Positions 1 through 7,657 of a DNA stretch of 14,682 nucleotides are shown one piece after another. This DNA is from Maribacter sp. (lineage in GTDB: Bacteria > Bacteroidota > Bacteroidia > Flavobacteriales > Flavobacteriaceae): the NCBI GenBank assembly GCA_018679695.1, contig JAHHKH010000402.1:1-14682 (forward strand), written 5' to 3'. Positions within the stretch are counted from its first letter, which is position 1. Each line of letters starts with the position of its first letter. Below the pieces are notes generated by a model. The model was not told the DNA's origin, searched no databases, and saw only the letters and a program-made list of their open reading frames with translations. A program made the translations under genes and the position numbers.

Positions 1-2631
1 GGTCAGGGTTGTTTTCATGGATTGGGTCAAATCCCAAGAAACCTGCTGGAAACCTTTTTTAAGAGGTCCATTGATTCTAGCCACGACCTTATTGTCAGAA
101 TTCTTCACCACTAGAACAGCTGTCGGCTTTGTTTGGTTTTTTTCATTTTCCAAAGCATCCCATCCTGGGAATGGAATATCCTTTTTTGCTTTTTTAAGTT
201 CCTTTTCTTTTTCTTTTCGACTGTCGGCCATGCTCTTATCGGCATCTGACAAATAGTAGTTGAATACGGCCCCGTAGGGTGGGTTATCGGCCCAGAAAAA
301 GTCTCCTCCCTGACTTCTACTACCTCCTCGTACTGGTGTATATTGAAGTGCTTTTCTTGGTTTGAACAACACGCCTTCCTCTCGGAGCATTTCTTCTGAA
401 ACTTCCCGTAACGGACTATAATCATCAAAGACATAAAAACTTCTTCCGAAAGAAGCGCCAATCAAATCATTTTCGCGTTTTTGAATGGCCAAATCCCTAA
501 AGGAAATAGTTGGTAATCCATTAGAAAACTTAATCCACTTCGCGCCCTGGTTGAAAGAAACATAGATGCCATATTCTGTGGCCAAAAACAATAGATTACG
601 ATTTACATGATCCTGAACCAAACGCCAGGTCAAGGTGCCTTTTGGTAAGCCGTTATTTATGGCACTCCATGTTTTCCCCCCATTGATCGTCTTATATAAA
701 TACGGGTTATAATCGCCAAATTTATGATTGTCGAGTGCCACATAGGCGATGTTAGTATCATGTAGATCGGCTTTGATATCGTTTACAAAAGCAGTACTTG
801 GTACTCCAGGAAGTGCATTAACATTAACCCTGGTCCAATTTTCACCGCCAGTGGTGGTATATTGAATATGGCCATCGTCGGTACCTGCGAAGATGATATT
901 CTCATCCAACGGTGATTCTGATAGGGAAGTAACCGTATTGTAGGTAGACATAGCATAGACATCCCAAACCGCATCCCAACTTTGTCTTTTACCCATAATG
1001 GGCAATGTTAAACGCTCTTGGTTCTTGGTCAGATCATTGGAAATGGGTGACCAACTATCACCACGGTCATCGGATCGCCAAACGCGTTGCGAGGCAAAAT
1101 AGAGACGCTTCGGGTCATGGTAGCTCACAAGAATGGGCGAATCCCAATTAAAACGCTCGTATTCCTCACCAGGTTTAGAGTAAGGCTTAATAAAAACCGC
1201 CTCCCCTGTAGTACGATCTACTCGATGCAGATTTCCTTGCTGGGACTGCGCATATACTATATCTGGATTACCAGGGGTAGTGGCAGGTTGATGACCATCA
1301 CCTCCCAAAAGCACGAACCAATCTTGATTGGCAATACCTCTTGAATTGAGAGTACGGGAAGGGCCACCCTCGGTATTGTTATCCTGAGTACCTCCAAAAA
1401 TATTATAAAAAGGCTCTGCGTCATCCACTGCCACTTTATAAAACTGGGTTATGGGTAGATTGCTAACATACTTCCAAGTCTCGGAATGGTCAAAACTCTC
1501 ATAAATACCACCATCGGAACCCATGAGTAAGTAATTGGGATCATTTGCCTTAAAGGCAAGACTGTGGTTATCCCCATGCTTTTCATCCTCTTTCATGCCC
1601 ACAAAGGTCTTTCCGCCATCCTCGGATATCAAGGCATTGTTGTTCATCAAATAAATTCTATCAAAAACATGTGGGGATGCAATCAATTCTTGATAATAGT
1701 GCGGACCTGTACCTCCGGATACGGTATCGGACATTTTCGTCCAGCTTCCTCCCTGATCTGTGGAACGATATACGGCTCCTGTTCTTCTTTTCAATTCAAT
1801 GGCTGCATACAACACATCGGGCTGCATAGGTGAAATGGCCAAACCTATTTTACCCATATCCTCTTTGGGTAGTCCTGTTTCCAATTTATTCCAGGTTTCG
1901 CCACCATCCGTACTTTTATATAGTGCCGTACCTGGTCCGCCACCCATATAGGCCGCAACATTCCTATGTCGTTGCCATGATGCTGCATATAATATATCGG
2001 GGTTCCTTGGGTCAATAACCAAATCGGTAACACCTGTCCATTCATTTACTTTTAATGTCTGGTTCCAAGTTTTACCCCCGTCGGTTGTTTTATAAAGCCC
2101 TCTATCGCCACCAGCACTCCATAACGGACCTTGTGATGCCAACCAAACCACATCTGAATCATCAGGATGTACAATGATCTTTGAAATATGCTCTGACTTT
2201 TTAAGTCCCATATTTTTCCAGGTATCCCCTCCATCGGTGCTCTTGAAAACACCATGACCAACACCAATATGCCGTCCTCCATTATTCTCACCGGTACCTA
2301 ACCAAATGACACCGCTATTATTTGGATCAATGGTTACACAACCTGTGGCATAAAAAGACTCCTTATCGGTTAAAGGTTTCCAAGTTGTACCTGCATTGAT
2401 CGTTTTCCAAAGTCCTCCAGAGGAAACAGCAGCGTACCAAACATTTTCGTTCGCGGGGTCAATAGCAATATCAGAAAGTCGGCCAGACATAAAAGCAGGT
2501 CCTACACTTCTGAACTTTAAGCCTTCGAATGTTTTTTCATCCCAAATAGATTCGGGTTTTTCCTGTGCAAAACCCAATATGCTTCCCAACATTAAAAAGA
2601 AGCCCAAGGTAAATCGTGTAATTTTTTTCAT
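1..2631 (-). CDS. Secreted VPS10/BNR-type beta-propeller protein (Asp-box repeats), C-terminus cut by window edge
   Basis: The frame is open from the ATG at 2631 to position 1, giving 877 codons without a stop; the 3' end lies outside the window. Residues 1-22 form a signal peptide (MKK, hydrophobic core, then GFA before Gln23), so the protein is exported. The rest is rich in Asp-box motifs of sortilin/BNR-sialidase propellers: STDGGDTW (about 131-138), TTDGGKTW (182-189), STDGGETW (240-247), STDQGGSW (290-297), SEDGGKTF (336-343), and later SDDRGDSW, TTGGENW and TINGGKTW. Each repeat is followed by a hydrophobic strand of the type 'DVVWLAS' or 'DILYAAS'. Homologues in Bacteroidota are usually about 1000-1100 residues, so some 150-250 residues are probably missing. 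Such proteins are commonly annotated as VPS10-domain or 'glycosyl hydrolase, BNR repeat' proteins, but no sialidase catalytic set was identified, so the fold is confident and the function is unknown. It is transcribed divergently from the aquaporin gene. Confidence 0.9.
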   Translation of the reverse strand, partial: MKKITRFTLGFFLMLGSILGFAQEKPESIWDEKTFEGLKFRSVGPAFMSGRLSDIAIDPANENVWYAAVSSGGLWKTINAGTTWKPLTDKESFYATGCVTIDPNNSGVIWLGTGENNGGRHIGVGHGVFKSTDGGDTWKNMGLKKSEHISKIIVHPDDSDVVWLASQGPLWSAGGDRGLYKTTDGGKTWNQTLKVNEWTGVTDLVIDPRNPDILYAASWQRHRNVAAYMGGGPGTALYKSTDGGETWNKLETGLPKEDMGKIGLAISPMQPDVLYAAIELKRRTGAVYRSTDQGGSWTKMSDTVSGGTGPHYYQELIASPHVFDRIYLMNNNALISEDGGKTFVGMKEDEKHGDNHSLAFKANDPNYLLMGSDGGIYESFDHSETWKYVSNLPITQFYKVAVDDAEPFYNIFGGTQDNNTEGGPSRTLNSRGIANQDWFVLLGGDGHQPATTPGNPDIVYAQSQQGNLHRVDRTTGEAVFIKPYSKPGEEYERFNWDSPILVSYHDPKRLYFASQRVWRSDDRGDSWSPISNDLTKNQERLTLPIMGKRQSWDAVWDVYAMSTYNTVTSLSESPLDENIIFAGTDDGHIQYTTTGGENWTRVNVNALPGVPSTAFVNDIKADLHDTNIAYVALDNHKFGDYNPYLYKTINGGKTWSAINNGLPKGTLTWRLVQDHVNRNLLFLATEYGIYVSFNQGAKWIKFSNGLPTISFRDLAIQKRENDLIGASFGRSFYVFDDYSPLREVSEEMLREEGVLFKPRKALQYTPVRGGSRSQGGDFFWADNPPYGAVFNYYLSDADKSMADSRKEKEKELKKAKKDIPFPGWDALENEKNQTKPTAVLVVKNSDNKVVARINGPLKKGFQQVSWDLTQSMKTTLT

Positions 2632-2684
2632 TTTCTAGTTGTAATTAGTCATTATTTTATAATTATACAATCAGCTATCAAATT

Positions 2685-2703
2685 AGTTCTTTGTGAAAGA
2701 ACT
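2685..2703. repeat. 8-bp inverted repeat with 3-nt spacer in divergent intergenic region
   Basis: AGTTCTTT-GTG-AAAGAACT is a perfect inverted repeat. It lies 54-72 nt upstream of the start codon of the minus-strand propeller gene, so it is either an operator or a hairpin in its leader. On the plus strand it is followed by five T residues and resembles a short terminator, but there is no plus-strand gene upstream for it to end. Confidence 0.6.
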
Positions 2704-2714
2704 TTTTCCTAAGG

Positions 2715-2744
2715 AATTTAAGAATGGAATTCCATTCTTCAATT
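2715..2744. promoter_or_regulatory. 30-bp near-perfect palindrome, candidate operator
   Basis: The inner 20 bp (2720-2739) are a perfect, spacer-free palindrome centred on GGAATTCC. One mismatched pair (2719/2740) separates it from a further 4-bp match (AATT at 2715-2718 against AATT at 2741-2744). With no loop it suits binding of a symmetric protein dimer better than a terminator. It sits about 85-115 nt upstream of the propeller start codon and 155-185 nt upstream of the aquaporin start codon. The binding factor is unknown. Confidence 0.55.
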
Positions 2745-2825
2745 AGCTTTCAAGATACTGAAAACTTAAAGATTTTCTTTGCGGAAATGAAATTTATTCC
2801 TTCAGTACAACCACCGAATGCCCAA

Positions 2826-2858
2826 TTGCCAGTCCAATATTAAAAATTCTTATCTTGG
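2826..2858 (+). promoter_or_regulatory. Possible aquaporin promoter (TTG ... TATCTTGG)
   Basis: TTG at 2826-2828 and TATCTTGG at 2851-2858 resemble the flavobacterial -33 TTG and -7 TAnnTTTG elements with 22 nt between them. The -7 element has one mismatch. The start codon follows 41 nt downstream. This is a weak match in AT-rich DNA. Confidence 0.3.
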
Positions 2859-2899
2859 GAGTCACTAACGATTATTAATCATTAACTAAAACATTACAA

Positions 2900-3586
2900 A
2901 TGAAAAAATTAATAGCAGAATTCATTGGTACCTTATGGTTGGTACTGGGGGGTTGTGGCAGTGCTATGCTGGCCGCAGGATTTCCCGAGTTGGGAATTGG
3001 TTTTGCCGGGGTTGCCCTTGCCTTTGGTTTAACGGTAGTCACCATGGCCTATGCCATTGGACATATTTCGGGTTGTCACCTCAACCCGGCAGTATCCATA
3101 GGACTATGGATGGGTGGTAGATTTTCCGGTAAAGAACTTGTACCCTATATTATTGCCCAGGTAATGGGCGGAATTGCAGGTGCTGGTATACTTTATTTGA
3201 TAGTAACAGGCCAAGCAGGTGCCACTATAGGCAATTTTGCAGCCAATGGATATGGTGAACATTCACCTGGAGGATACGGTATGACCGCAGCCTTGGTTAC
3301 TGAGGTGGTTATGACCTTTATGTTTTTATTCGTAATCCTAGGTGCAACACATTCAAAAGCACCTAAGTATATGGCTGGTTTGGCCATCGGACTCTGCCTA
3401 ACCCTAATCCATTTGATAAGTATCCCGGTGACGAATACATCGGTCAATCCGGCCCGAAGCACAAGTCAGGCACTTTTTGTCGGCGATTGGGCCTTGGGAC
3501 AGCTATGGCTGTTCTGGGTAGCTCCCATAATTGGTGCCCTATTGGCCGGCATGATCTATAAATATTTATCGCCAGAGAAAGAATAA
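2900..3586 (+). CDS. aqpZ: Aquaporin Z-type water channel
   Basis: This 228-residue inner-membrane protein has the full MIP-family architecture. It shows six hydrophobic spans and two half-helix loops carrying NPA boxes: HLNPAVS with Asn62-Pro63-Ala64, and NTSVNPARS with Asn183-Pro184-Ala185. By alignment from memory with E. coli AqpZ, the selectivity-filter residues are Phe42, His171, Thr180 and Arg186. That is the narrow water-selective set rather than the glycerol-facilitator set. The length matches AqpZ (about 230), and the N-terminal MKKLIAEFIGT is typical. The gene is probably monocistronic: a divergent gene lies upstream and a strong terminator lies 10 nt after the stop. The start is the ATG at 2900; the leader is A-rich and has no Shine-Dalgarno, as is normal for Bacteroidota. 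Confidence 0.96.
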   Translation: MKKLIAEFIGTLWLVLGGCGSAMLAAGFPELGIGFAGVALAFGLTVVTMAYAIGHISGCHLNPAVSIGLWMGGRFSGKELVPYIIAQVMGGIAGAGILYLIVTGQAGATIGNFAANGYGEHSPGGYGMTAALVTEVVMTFMFLFVILGATHSKAPKYMAGLAIGLCLTLIHLISIPVTNTSVNPARSTSQALFVGDWALGQLWLFWVAPIIGALLAGMIYKYLSPEKE

Positions 3587-3595
3587 ACTAAAAAT

Positions 3596-3620
3596 GGGGC
3601 TGTTTATAGCCCCTTTTTTT
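3596..3620 (+). terminator. Rho-independent terminator after the aquaporin gene
   Basis: A stem GGGGCT (3596-3601) and AGCCCC (3608-3613) with a 6-nt loop is followed directly by seven T residues (3614-3620). It lies 10 nt after the aquaporin stop codon, and separates that gene from the permease operon. Confidence 0.92.
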
Positions 3621-3631
3621 GTTCAAAATAG

Positions 3632-3639
3632 TATATTTA
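3632..3639 (+). promoter_or_regulatory. Possible -7 element for the permease operon (TATATTTA)
   Basis: TATATTTA matches the Bacteroidota TAnnTTTG element at 7 of 8 positions (counting the two free positions) and lies 30 nt before the permease start codon. The 83-nt gap after the preceding terminator must hold a promoter if the operon is independently transcribed. No convincing -33 TTG is seen at the right distance, because the terminator stem occupies that place. Confidence 0.3.
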
Positions 3640-3669
3640 AAGCTTACATAAGTGCCTTAATTCCGCTAT

Positions 3670-4986
3670 ATGCCATTACTCATCGTAATTTTTGGAATAG
3701 TCCTACTCTTTTTGCTGATTACAAAATTCAAGCTCAATGCCTTTATTGCATTTGTCATAGTTTCCCTTGTGGTAGGTGTCGCCGAAGGTATGGAATTTCT
3801 GAAAGTCCTGACGGCCATTGAGGTAGGTATAGGCAAGACATTGGGTAGCTTGATCATGATTTTGGGATTTGGCGCCATGCTTGGAAAATTAGTTGCAGAT
3901 AGTGGTGCGGCCCAACGCATTACTACTAAATTAGTCGATAAATTTGGTAAGCGGAATATTCAATGGGCCGTTGTACTAACTGGCTTCATTGTAGGTATTC
4001 CCATGTTTTATACCGTTGGCTTTGTAATCTTGATCCCCTTGGTATTTACGGTTGCTGCAACTACGGGGTTGCCCTTGATTTATGTGGGCCTTCCCATGCT
4101 GGCATCCCTATCGGTAACCCATGGCTATCTGCCTCCCCATCCCGCACCTACAGGAATAGCTGTCATGTTCGATGCGGATATTGGCAAGACCTTATTGTAT
4201 GGCATCGTGGTTGCAATTCCCGCAATAGTGATTGCGGGGCCATTATTTTCACGGACCATTAAAAAAATAAAGGCCACACCCCTCAAGGAATTCGTTAACC
4301 CAAAAGTGCTCAAGGATGAAGAAATGCCCAGTACTGTTACCAGTATTTTTACGGCATTATTACCTGTTATATTAATTGGAATTGCATCATTGGTAGAAGT
4401 ATTGATGCCAGAAGATAATATAATAACCCAGATTACATCGATAATTGGAAATCCGGTAATGGCGATGTTACTATCGGTACTGGTGGCGGTTTATACGTTG
4501 GGAATAAAACGTGGCCGTGCAATGAAAGAAGTTATGGCTTCTGTTGCACAAGCTGTAGCGGGTATTACAATGGTGCTTTTGATAATCGCAGGAGCCGGTG
4601 GCCTTAAAGAAGTATTGATTGAAAGCGGGGTAAGCGATTATATTGGAGCCTTACTAAAGGGCTCTACAATTTCGCCCCTGATTTTAGCTTGGCTAATTGC
4701 TACTGCCATACGTGTTTGTGTGGGATCTGCAACCGTTGCGGGCCTAACTGCCGCTGGGATTGCCTTACCGCTATTATCATCTTCAGAAGTGAGTCCTGAA
4801 TTAATGGTTTTGGCTATTGGTTCAGGAAGTTTAATGTTATCCCATGTCAACGATGGGGGTTTTTGGCTCTATAAGGAATACTTCAACCTTTCTATTAAAG
4901 ATACATTGCGTACATGGACAGTTATGGAAACCACCGTAGGGATAATGGGACTGTTGGGTGTACTTGTTTTGGATATATTCATATAA
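3670..4986 (+). CDS. GntP-family permease (gluconate/D-serine-type proton symporter)
   Basis: This 438-residue polytopic membrane protein has about 12 or more hydrophobic segments. GntP-family hallmarks are GFGAMLGKLVADSGAAQRI (residues 66-84) and HGYLPPHPAPT (151-161), plus a late segment with GSATVAG and a glycine/serine-rich IGSGSLMLSHVNDGG. The length agrees with the family (about 440). The family includes gluconate transporters (GntT/GntP/IdnT) and the D-serine transporter DsdX, and sequence reading alone does not separate these substrates. The gene heads an operon with RidA, a D-amino acid PLP enzyme and a dipeptidase, with no sugar-acid kinase or dehydratase nearby, so a DsdX-like D-amino acid role is the better inference. 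The next start codon lies 10 nt after its stop. Confidence 0.9.
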   Translation: MPLLIVIFGIVLLFLLITKFKLNAFIAFVIVSLVVGVAEGMEFLKVLTAIEVGIGKTLGSLIMILGFGAMLGKLVADSGAAQRITTKLVDKFGKRNIQWAVVLTGFIVGIPMFYTVGFVILIPLVFTVAATTGLPLIYVGLPMLASLSVTHGYLPPHPAPTGIAVMFDADIGKTLLYGIVVAIPAIVIAGPLFSRTIKKIKATPLKEFVNPKVLKDEEMPSTVTSIFTALLPVILIGIASLVEVLMPEDNIITQITSIIGNPVMAMLLSVLVAVYTLGIKRGRAMKEVMASVAQAVAGITMVLLIIAGAGGLKEVLIESGVSDYIGALLKGSTISPLILAWLIATAIRVCVGSATVAGLTAAGIALPLLSSSEVSPELMVLAIGSGSLMLSHVNDGGFWLYKEYFNLSIKDTLRTWTVMETTVGIMGLLGVLVLDIFI

Positions 4987-4996
4987 ATCAACAAAA

Positions 4997-5464
4997 ATGG
5001 AAAATTTACCTTCAAAAAGAATTAAGGCATTGGGGCTGCAATTGCCACCTGCACCACCTCCTGCCGGATTGTACAAACCCGTTTTGGTAGTTGATGATTT
5101 TCTCTACGTCTCGGGCCAAGGCCCGATGAAGACTGATGGTACCTTGATGGTGGGTCGTGTTGGGGAGGATCTGAATTTAGGACAGGGCAAGTTGGCAGCT
5201 GAACAAGTTGGCCTAACCATGCTCTCGACTATCATAACCCATTTTGGCTCTGTGGATAAAATAAAGAGAGTGGTCAAAGTTCTGGGCATGGTGAATTCTA
5301 CCCCTGAATTTGGCCAGCATCCCTTGGTTATCAATGGCTTTAGTGAACTTATGGCCGATGTTTTTGGCATCGATAACGGTGTCGGAGTACGAAGTGCAGT
5401 GGGAATGATGCTCCCAGGAAACATTCCCGTAGAAATTGAAGCGATGTTCGAATTACATAAATAG
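4997..5464 (+). CDS. RidA/YjgF/YER057c/UK114-family protein (enamine/imine deaminase-like)
   Basis: This 155-residue soluble protein begins MENLPSKRIKALG and has the LPPAPPPAGLYKPV segment (residues 16-29) seen in the longer RidA subgroup. LYVSGQGP follows at 36-43, and the C-terminal signature GVRSAVGMMLPGNIPVEIEAM runs from 130. Arg132 and Glu146 occupy the places of the substrate-carboxylate Arg and catalytic Glu of E. coli RidA (Arg105, Glu120), although the spacing is one residue shorter. Canonical RidA hydrolyses 2-aminoacrylate and related enamine/imine products of PLP dehydratases. Standing immediately before a D-serine dehydratase-like gene, with only 5 nt between them, it probably clears that enzyme's product. 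The frame is open upstream to an ATG at 4958 inside the permease gene, but the ATG at 4997 matches family length and avoids the overlap. Confidence 0.92.
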   Translation: MENLPSKRIKALGLQLPPAPPPAGLYKPVLVVDDFLYVSGQGPMKTDGTLMVGRVGEDLNLGQGKLAAEQVGLTMLSTIITHFGSVDKIKRVVKVLGMVNSTPEFGQHPLVINGFSELMADVFGIDNGVGVRSAVGMMLPGNIPVEIEAMFELHK

Positions 5465-5469
5465 AAAAT

Positions 5470-6582
5470 ATGAAGCTTCCCGAGTGGTATAAACTTATCG
5501 ATACTTCGGAGGTTATCTCACCTTCCTTATTGGTGTATCCGGAGCGGATAGAAAAGAATATCGAGCTCATGGTCGAAATGGCGGGAGGTACACATTCATT
5601 GCGTCCACATATAAAGACACATAAAATGGCCGAGATTATCGAAATGCAAATGGCACACGGCATACAGAAATTCAAATGCGCCACAATAGCAGAGGCTGAA
5701 CTCTTGGCACGTTGTGGTGCCGAGGACGTTTTATTGGCCATGCAACCCGTAGGTGCTAATTTATCCCGTTTTTTTACCTTAAAAGAGACCTATCCCAATA
5801 CTTCATTTTCAACATTGGTAGATAATCAAATAACATTGAATGATATCATTGCTTTAGGTAAATCCAAAAACAACATGATTGGGCTTTGGTTAGATATTGA
5901 TAATGGCATGCACCGAACGGGAATCGAAGTTGGGGAGGAAGCCAAGGAACTCTATAAATCAATGGTTGAAAATCCACTGATAATTGCCAAAGGCTTACAT
6001 ACCTATGATGGACATATTCGCAATGAGGATTTGGAAGAACGCAGAAAAGTCTGTAATACTGCCTATGAACCCGTATTAAAATTTAAAGCGGAATTAGAGA
6101 GCGAGGGGTTAGGACCCATCGGTATGGTAGCGGGAGGATCGCCTACATTCCCAATACATTGTAAAAGACCAAATATAGAATCGTCACCCGGTACAACTTT
6201 ACTTTGGGATGAAAGATACGGTACCTCTTTCAGAGAGATGAATTTTAAGATTGCTGCTGTATTGTTAACCCGAATCATAAGTAAACCGGAAAAAAACAAA
6301 CTCTGTTTTGACCTGGGCCATAAATCAATAGCTCCTGAAATGCCGTTTCCAAGAGTACGGATTTTTGGATTGGAACATTGCGAGCAAATTGGACAAAGTG
6401 AGGAACACTTGGTGGTCCAATGCGACAATGCCCAAGAGTATAAGGAAGGCGATGTATTTTATGCCATACCTATGCACATTTGCCCCACAGTGGCAAAATA
6501 CGATAGTGTTTTAACCGCTGAAAACAATGTAATTACCGGATCTTGGAAAGTGGCTGCCAGAAACCAAAAAATCAATATTTGA
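5470..6582 (+). CDS. Metal-activated PLP enzyme of the D-threonine aldolase / D-serine dehydratase (DSD1) family
   Basis: This 370-residue cytosolic enzyme has a fold-type III alanine-racemase-like barrel followed by a beta domain. RPHIKTHK (residues 45-52) carries the PLP-binding Lys49. DIDNGMHRTG (142-151) is the conserved central motif, and AGGSPTF (221-227) is the phosphate-binding loop. MHICPT (335-340) supplies His336 and Cys338 as the probable divalent-metal pair. An HxC pair is what is described for D-serine dehydratases and D-threo-3-hydroxyaspartate dehydratase, whereas D-threonine aldolases are described with HxD. This tilts the call toward dehydration of a D-beta-hydroxy amino acid, giving an enamine that becomes a keto acid plus ammonia. 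Family membership is secure; the substrate is not. It is translationally close-packed between the RidA gene (5-nt gap) and the dipeptidase gene (1-nt gap). Confidence 0.9.
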   Translation: MKLPEWYKLIDTSEVISPSLLVYPERIEKNIELMVEMAGGTHSLRPHIKTHKMAEIIEMQMAHGIQKFKCATIAEAELLARCGAEDVLLAMQPVGANLSRFFTLKETYPNTSFSTLVDNQITLNDIIALGKSKNNMIGLWLDIDNGMHRTGIEVGEEAKELYKSMVENPLIIAKGLHTYDGHIRNEDLEERRKVCNTAYEPVLKFKAELESEGLGPIGMVAGGSPTFPIHCKRPNIESSPGTTLLWDERYGTSFREMNFKIAAVLLTRIISKPEKNKLCFDLGHKSIAPEMPFPRVRIFGLEHCEQIGQSEEHLVVQCDNAQEYKEGDVFYAIPMHICPTVAKYDSVLTAENNVITGSWKVAARNQKINI

Positions 6583-6583
6583 T

Positions 6584-7648
6584 ATGTTCATATTCGATGC
6601 CCACTTGGATCTTGCAATGAACGCCATGGAATGGAATAGGGATTTAACATGGTCCGTTGAGGAAATTCGACGGTGTGAAATTGGGATGAGTGATAAACCC
6701 GATAGATCAAGGAACACCGTTTCCTTACAAGCCATGCGAAAAGGGAACATAGGCCTATGTGTGGCTACCCAAATTGCGCGTTACTCCAACAAAACCAATC
6801 CCTTGCCCGGATGGAGGTCACCACAACAAGCATGGGCACAAACCCAGGCCCAATTAGCTTGGTACAAGGCCATGGAGGACCTAGGTGAGATGGTTCAAAT
6901 TCAAAATGCCGAACAACTCAGTACCCATCTAAAACTTTGGAATACAAAAGAAGGTAAAAAACCTATTGGTTACCTATTGAGTTTGGAAGGAGCCGATTCA
7001 ATTGTGACCATAGGCCATCTGGAGAAGTCCTATGAGCAGGGGTTGAGGGCTATTGGACCCGCACATTACGGGCCTGGCACCTATGCCCAAGGCACGAATG
7101 CAACAGGCGGCATTGGAGTTAAAGGCAAAGAGCTTTTAAAAGAGATACAGCGTTTAGGAATAATATTGGATGCCACTCATCTATGTGATGAGAGTTTTTG
7201 GGAGACTATGAAAAATTACAACGGACCGGTTTGGGCAAGCCATAGTAATTGTCGGGCATTGGTTGAACATAATCGTCAATTTTCAGACGAGCAGATCAAG
7301 GAACTCATTAACAGGGATGCGGTTATTGGGATTCCCTTGGATGCATGGATGATGACTCCTAATTGGATAAGAGGGCTTTCGACCCCAAAGGGTCTAGGTG
7401 TCACACTACACCAAATGATTGACAATATTGATCATATTTGTCAACTAGCGGGAAACGCCGAACATGTCGGGATAGGAACAGATCTTGATGGAGGCTTTGG
7501 TACCGAGCAATGTCCTTCTGACCTGGACACTATTGCCGATTTACAAAAGGTCCCTGATATACTGCAAAAAAGAGGTTATTCCGCAGTTGATATCGAGAAT
7601 ATCATGCACCGTAATTTTTTACGGTTTTTACAAAACACTTGGAATTAA
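6584..7648 (+). CDS. Membrane dipeptidase / renal dipeptidase family (peptidase M19)
   Basis: This 354-residue TIM-barrel metallopeptidase keeps the full binuclear zinc site. His7 and Asp9 lie in FDAHLDL, the bridging Glu135 in LSLEGAD, His199 in DATHLCD, His220 in ASHSNCRAL and Asp300 in GIGTDLDGG, matching the order and spacing of human renal dipeptidase. His161 and Arg231 (EHNRQFSDEQ) match its substrate-contact residues. There is no signal peptide, so it probably acts in the cytoplasm. M19 enzymes cleave dipeptides and accept a D-residue at the C-terminal position, so it could feed D-amino acids to the PLP enzyme encoded 1 nt upstream. It is the last gene of the operon; only 9 nt separate its stop from the convergent neighbour, and no terminator is visible there. 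Confidence 0.93.
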   Translation: MFIFDAHLDLAMNAMEWNRDLTWSVEEIRRCEIGMSDKPDRSRNTVSLQAMRKGNIGLCVATQIARYSNKTNPLPGWRSPQQAWAQTQAQLAWYKAMEDLGEMVQIQNAEQLSTHLKLWNTKEGKKPIGYLLSLEGADSIVTIGHLEKSYEQGLRAIGPAHYGPGTYAQGTNATGGIGVKGKELLKEIQRLGIILDATHLCDESFWETMKNYNGPVWASHSNCRALVEHNRQFSDEQIKELINRDAVIGIPLDAWMMTPNWIRGLSTPKGLGVTLHQMIDNIDHICQLAGNAEHVGIGTDLDGGFGTEQCPSDLDTIADLQKVPDILQKRGYSAVDIENIMHRNFLRFLQNTWN

Positions 7649-7657
7649 ATACCGAAA

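Noticed and set aside
1..2631. Asp-box array considered as a DNA tandem repeat
   Set aside because: The repeats are protein-level motifs with diverged codons and variable spacing; no DNA-level tandem repeat is seen.
2685..2708. Intrinsic terminator reading on the plus strand
   Set aside because: There is no plus-strand gene upstream; the region lies between two divergent genes.
3594..3821. Plus-strand frame starting at 3594
   Set aside because: Its start codon lies at the base of the aquaporin terminator hairpin, and most of it overlaps the permease gene in another frame.
4958..4996. N-terminal extension of the RidA-family protein to the ATG at 4958
   Set aside because: It would overlap the end of the permease gene, and the extra 13 residues are the permease C-terminus read out of frame. 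Family proteins begin near MENLPSKRI.
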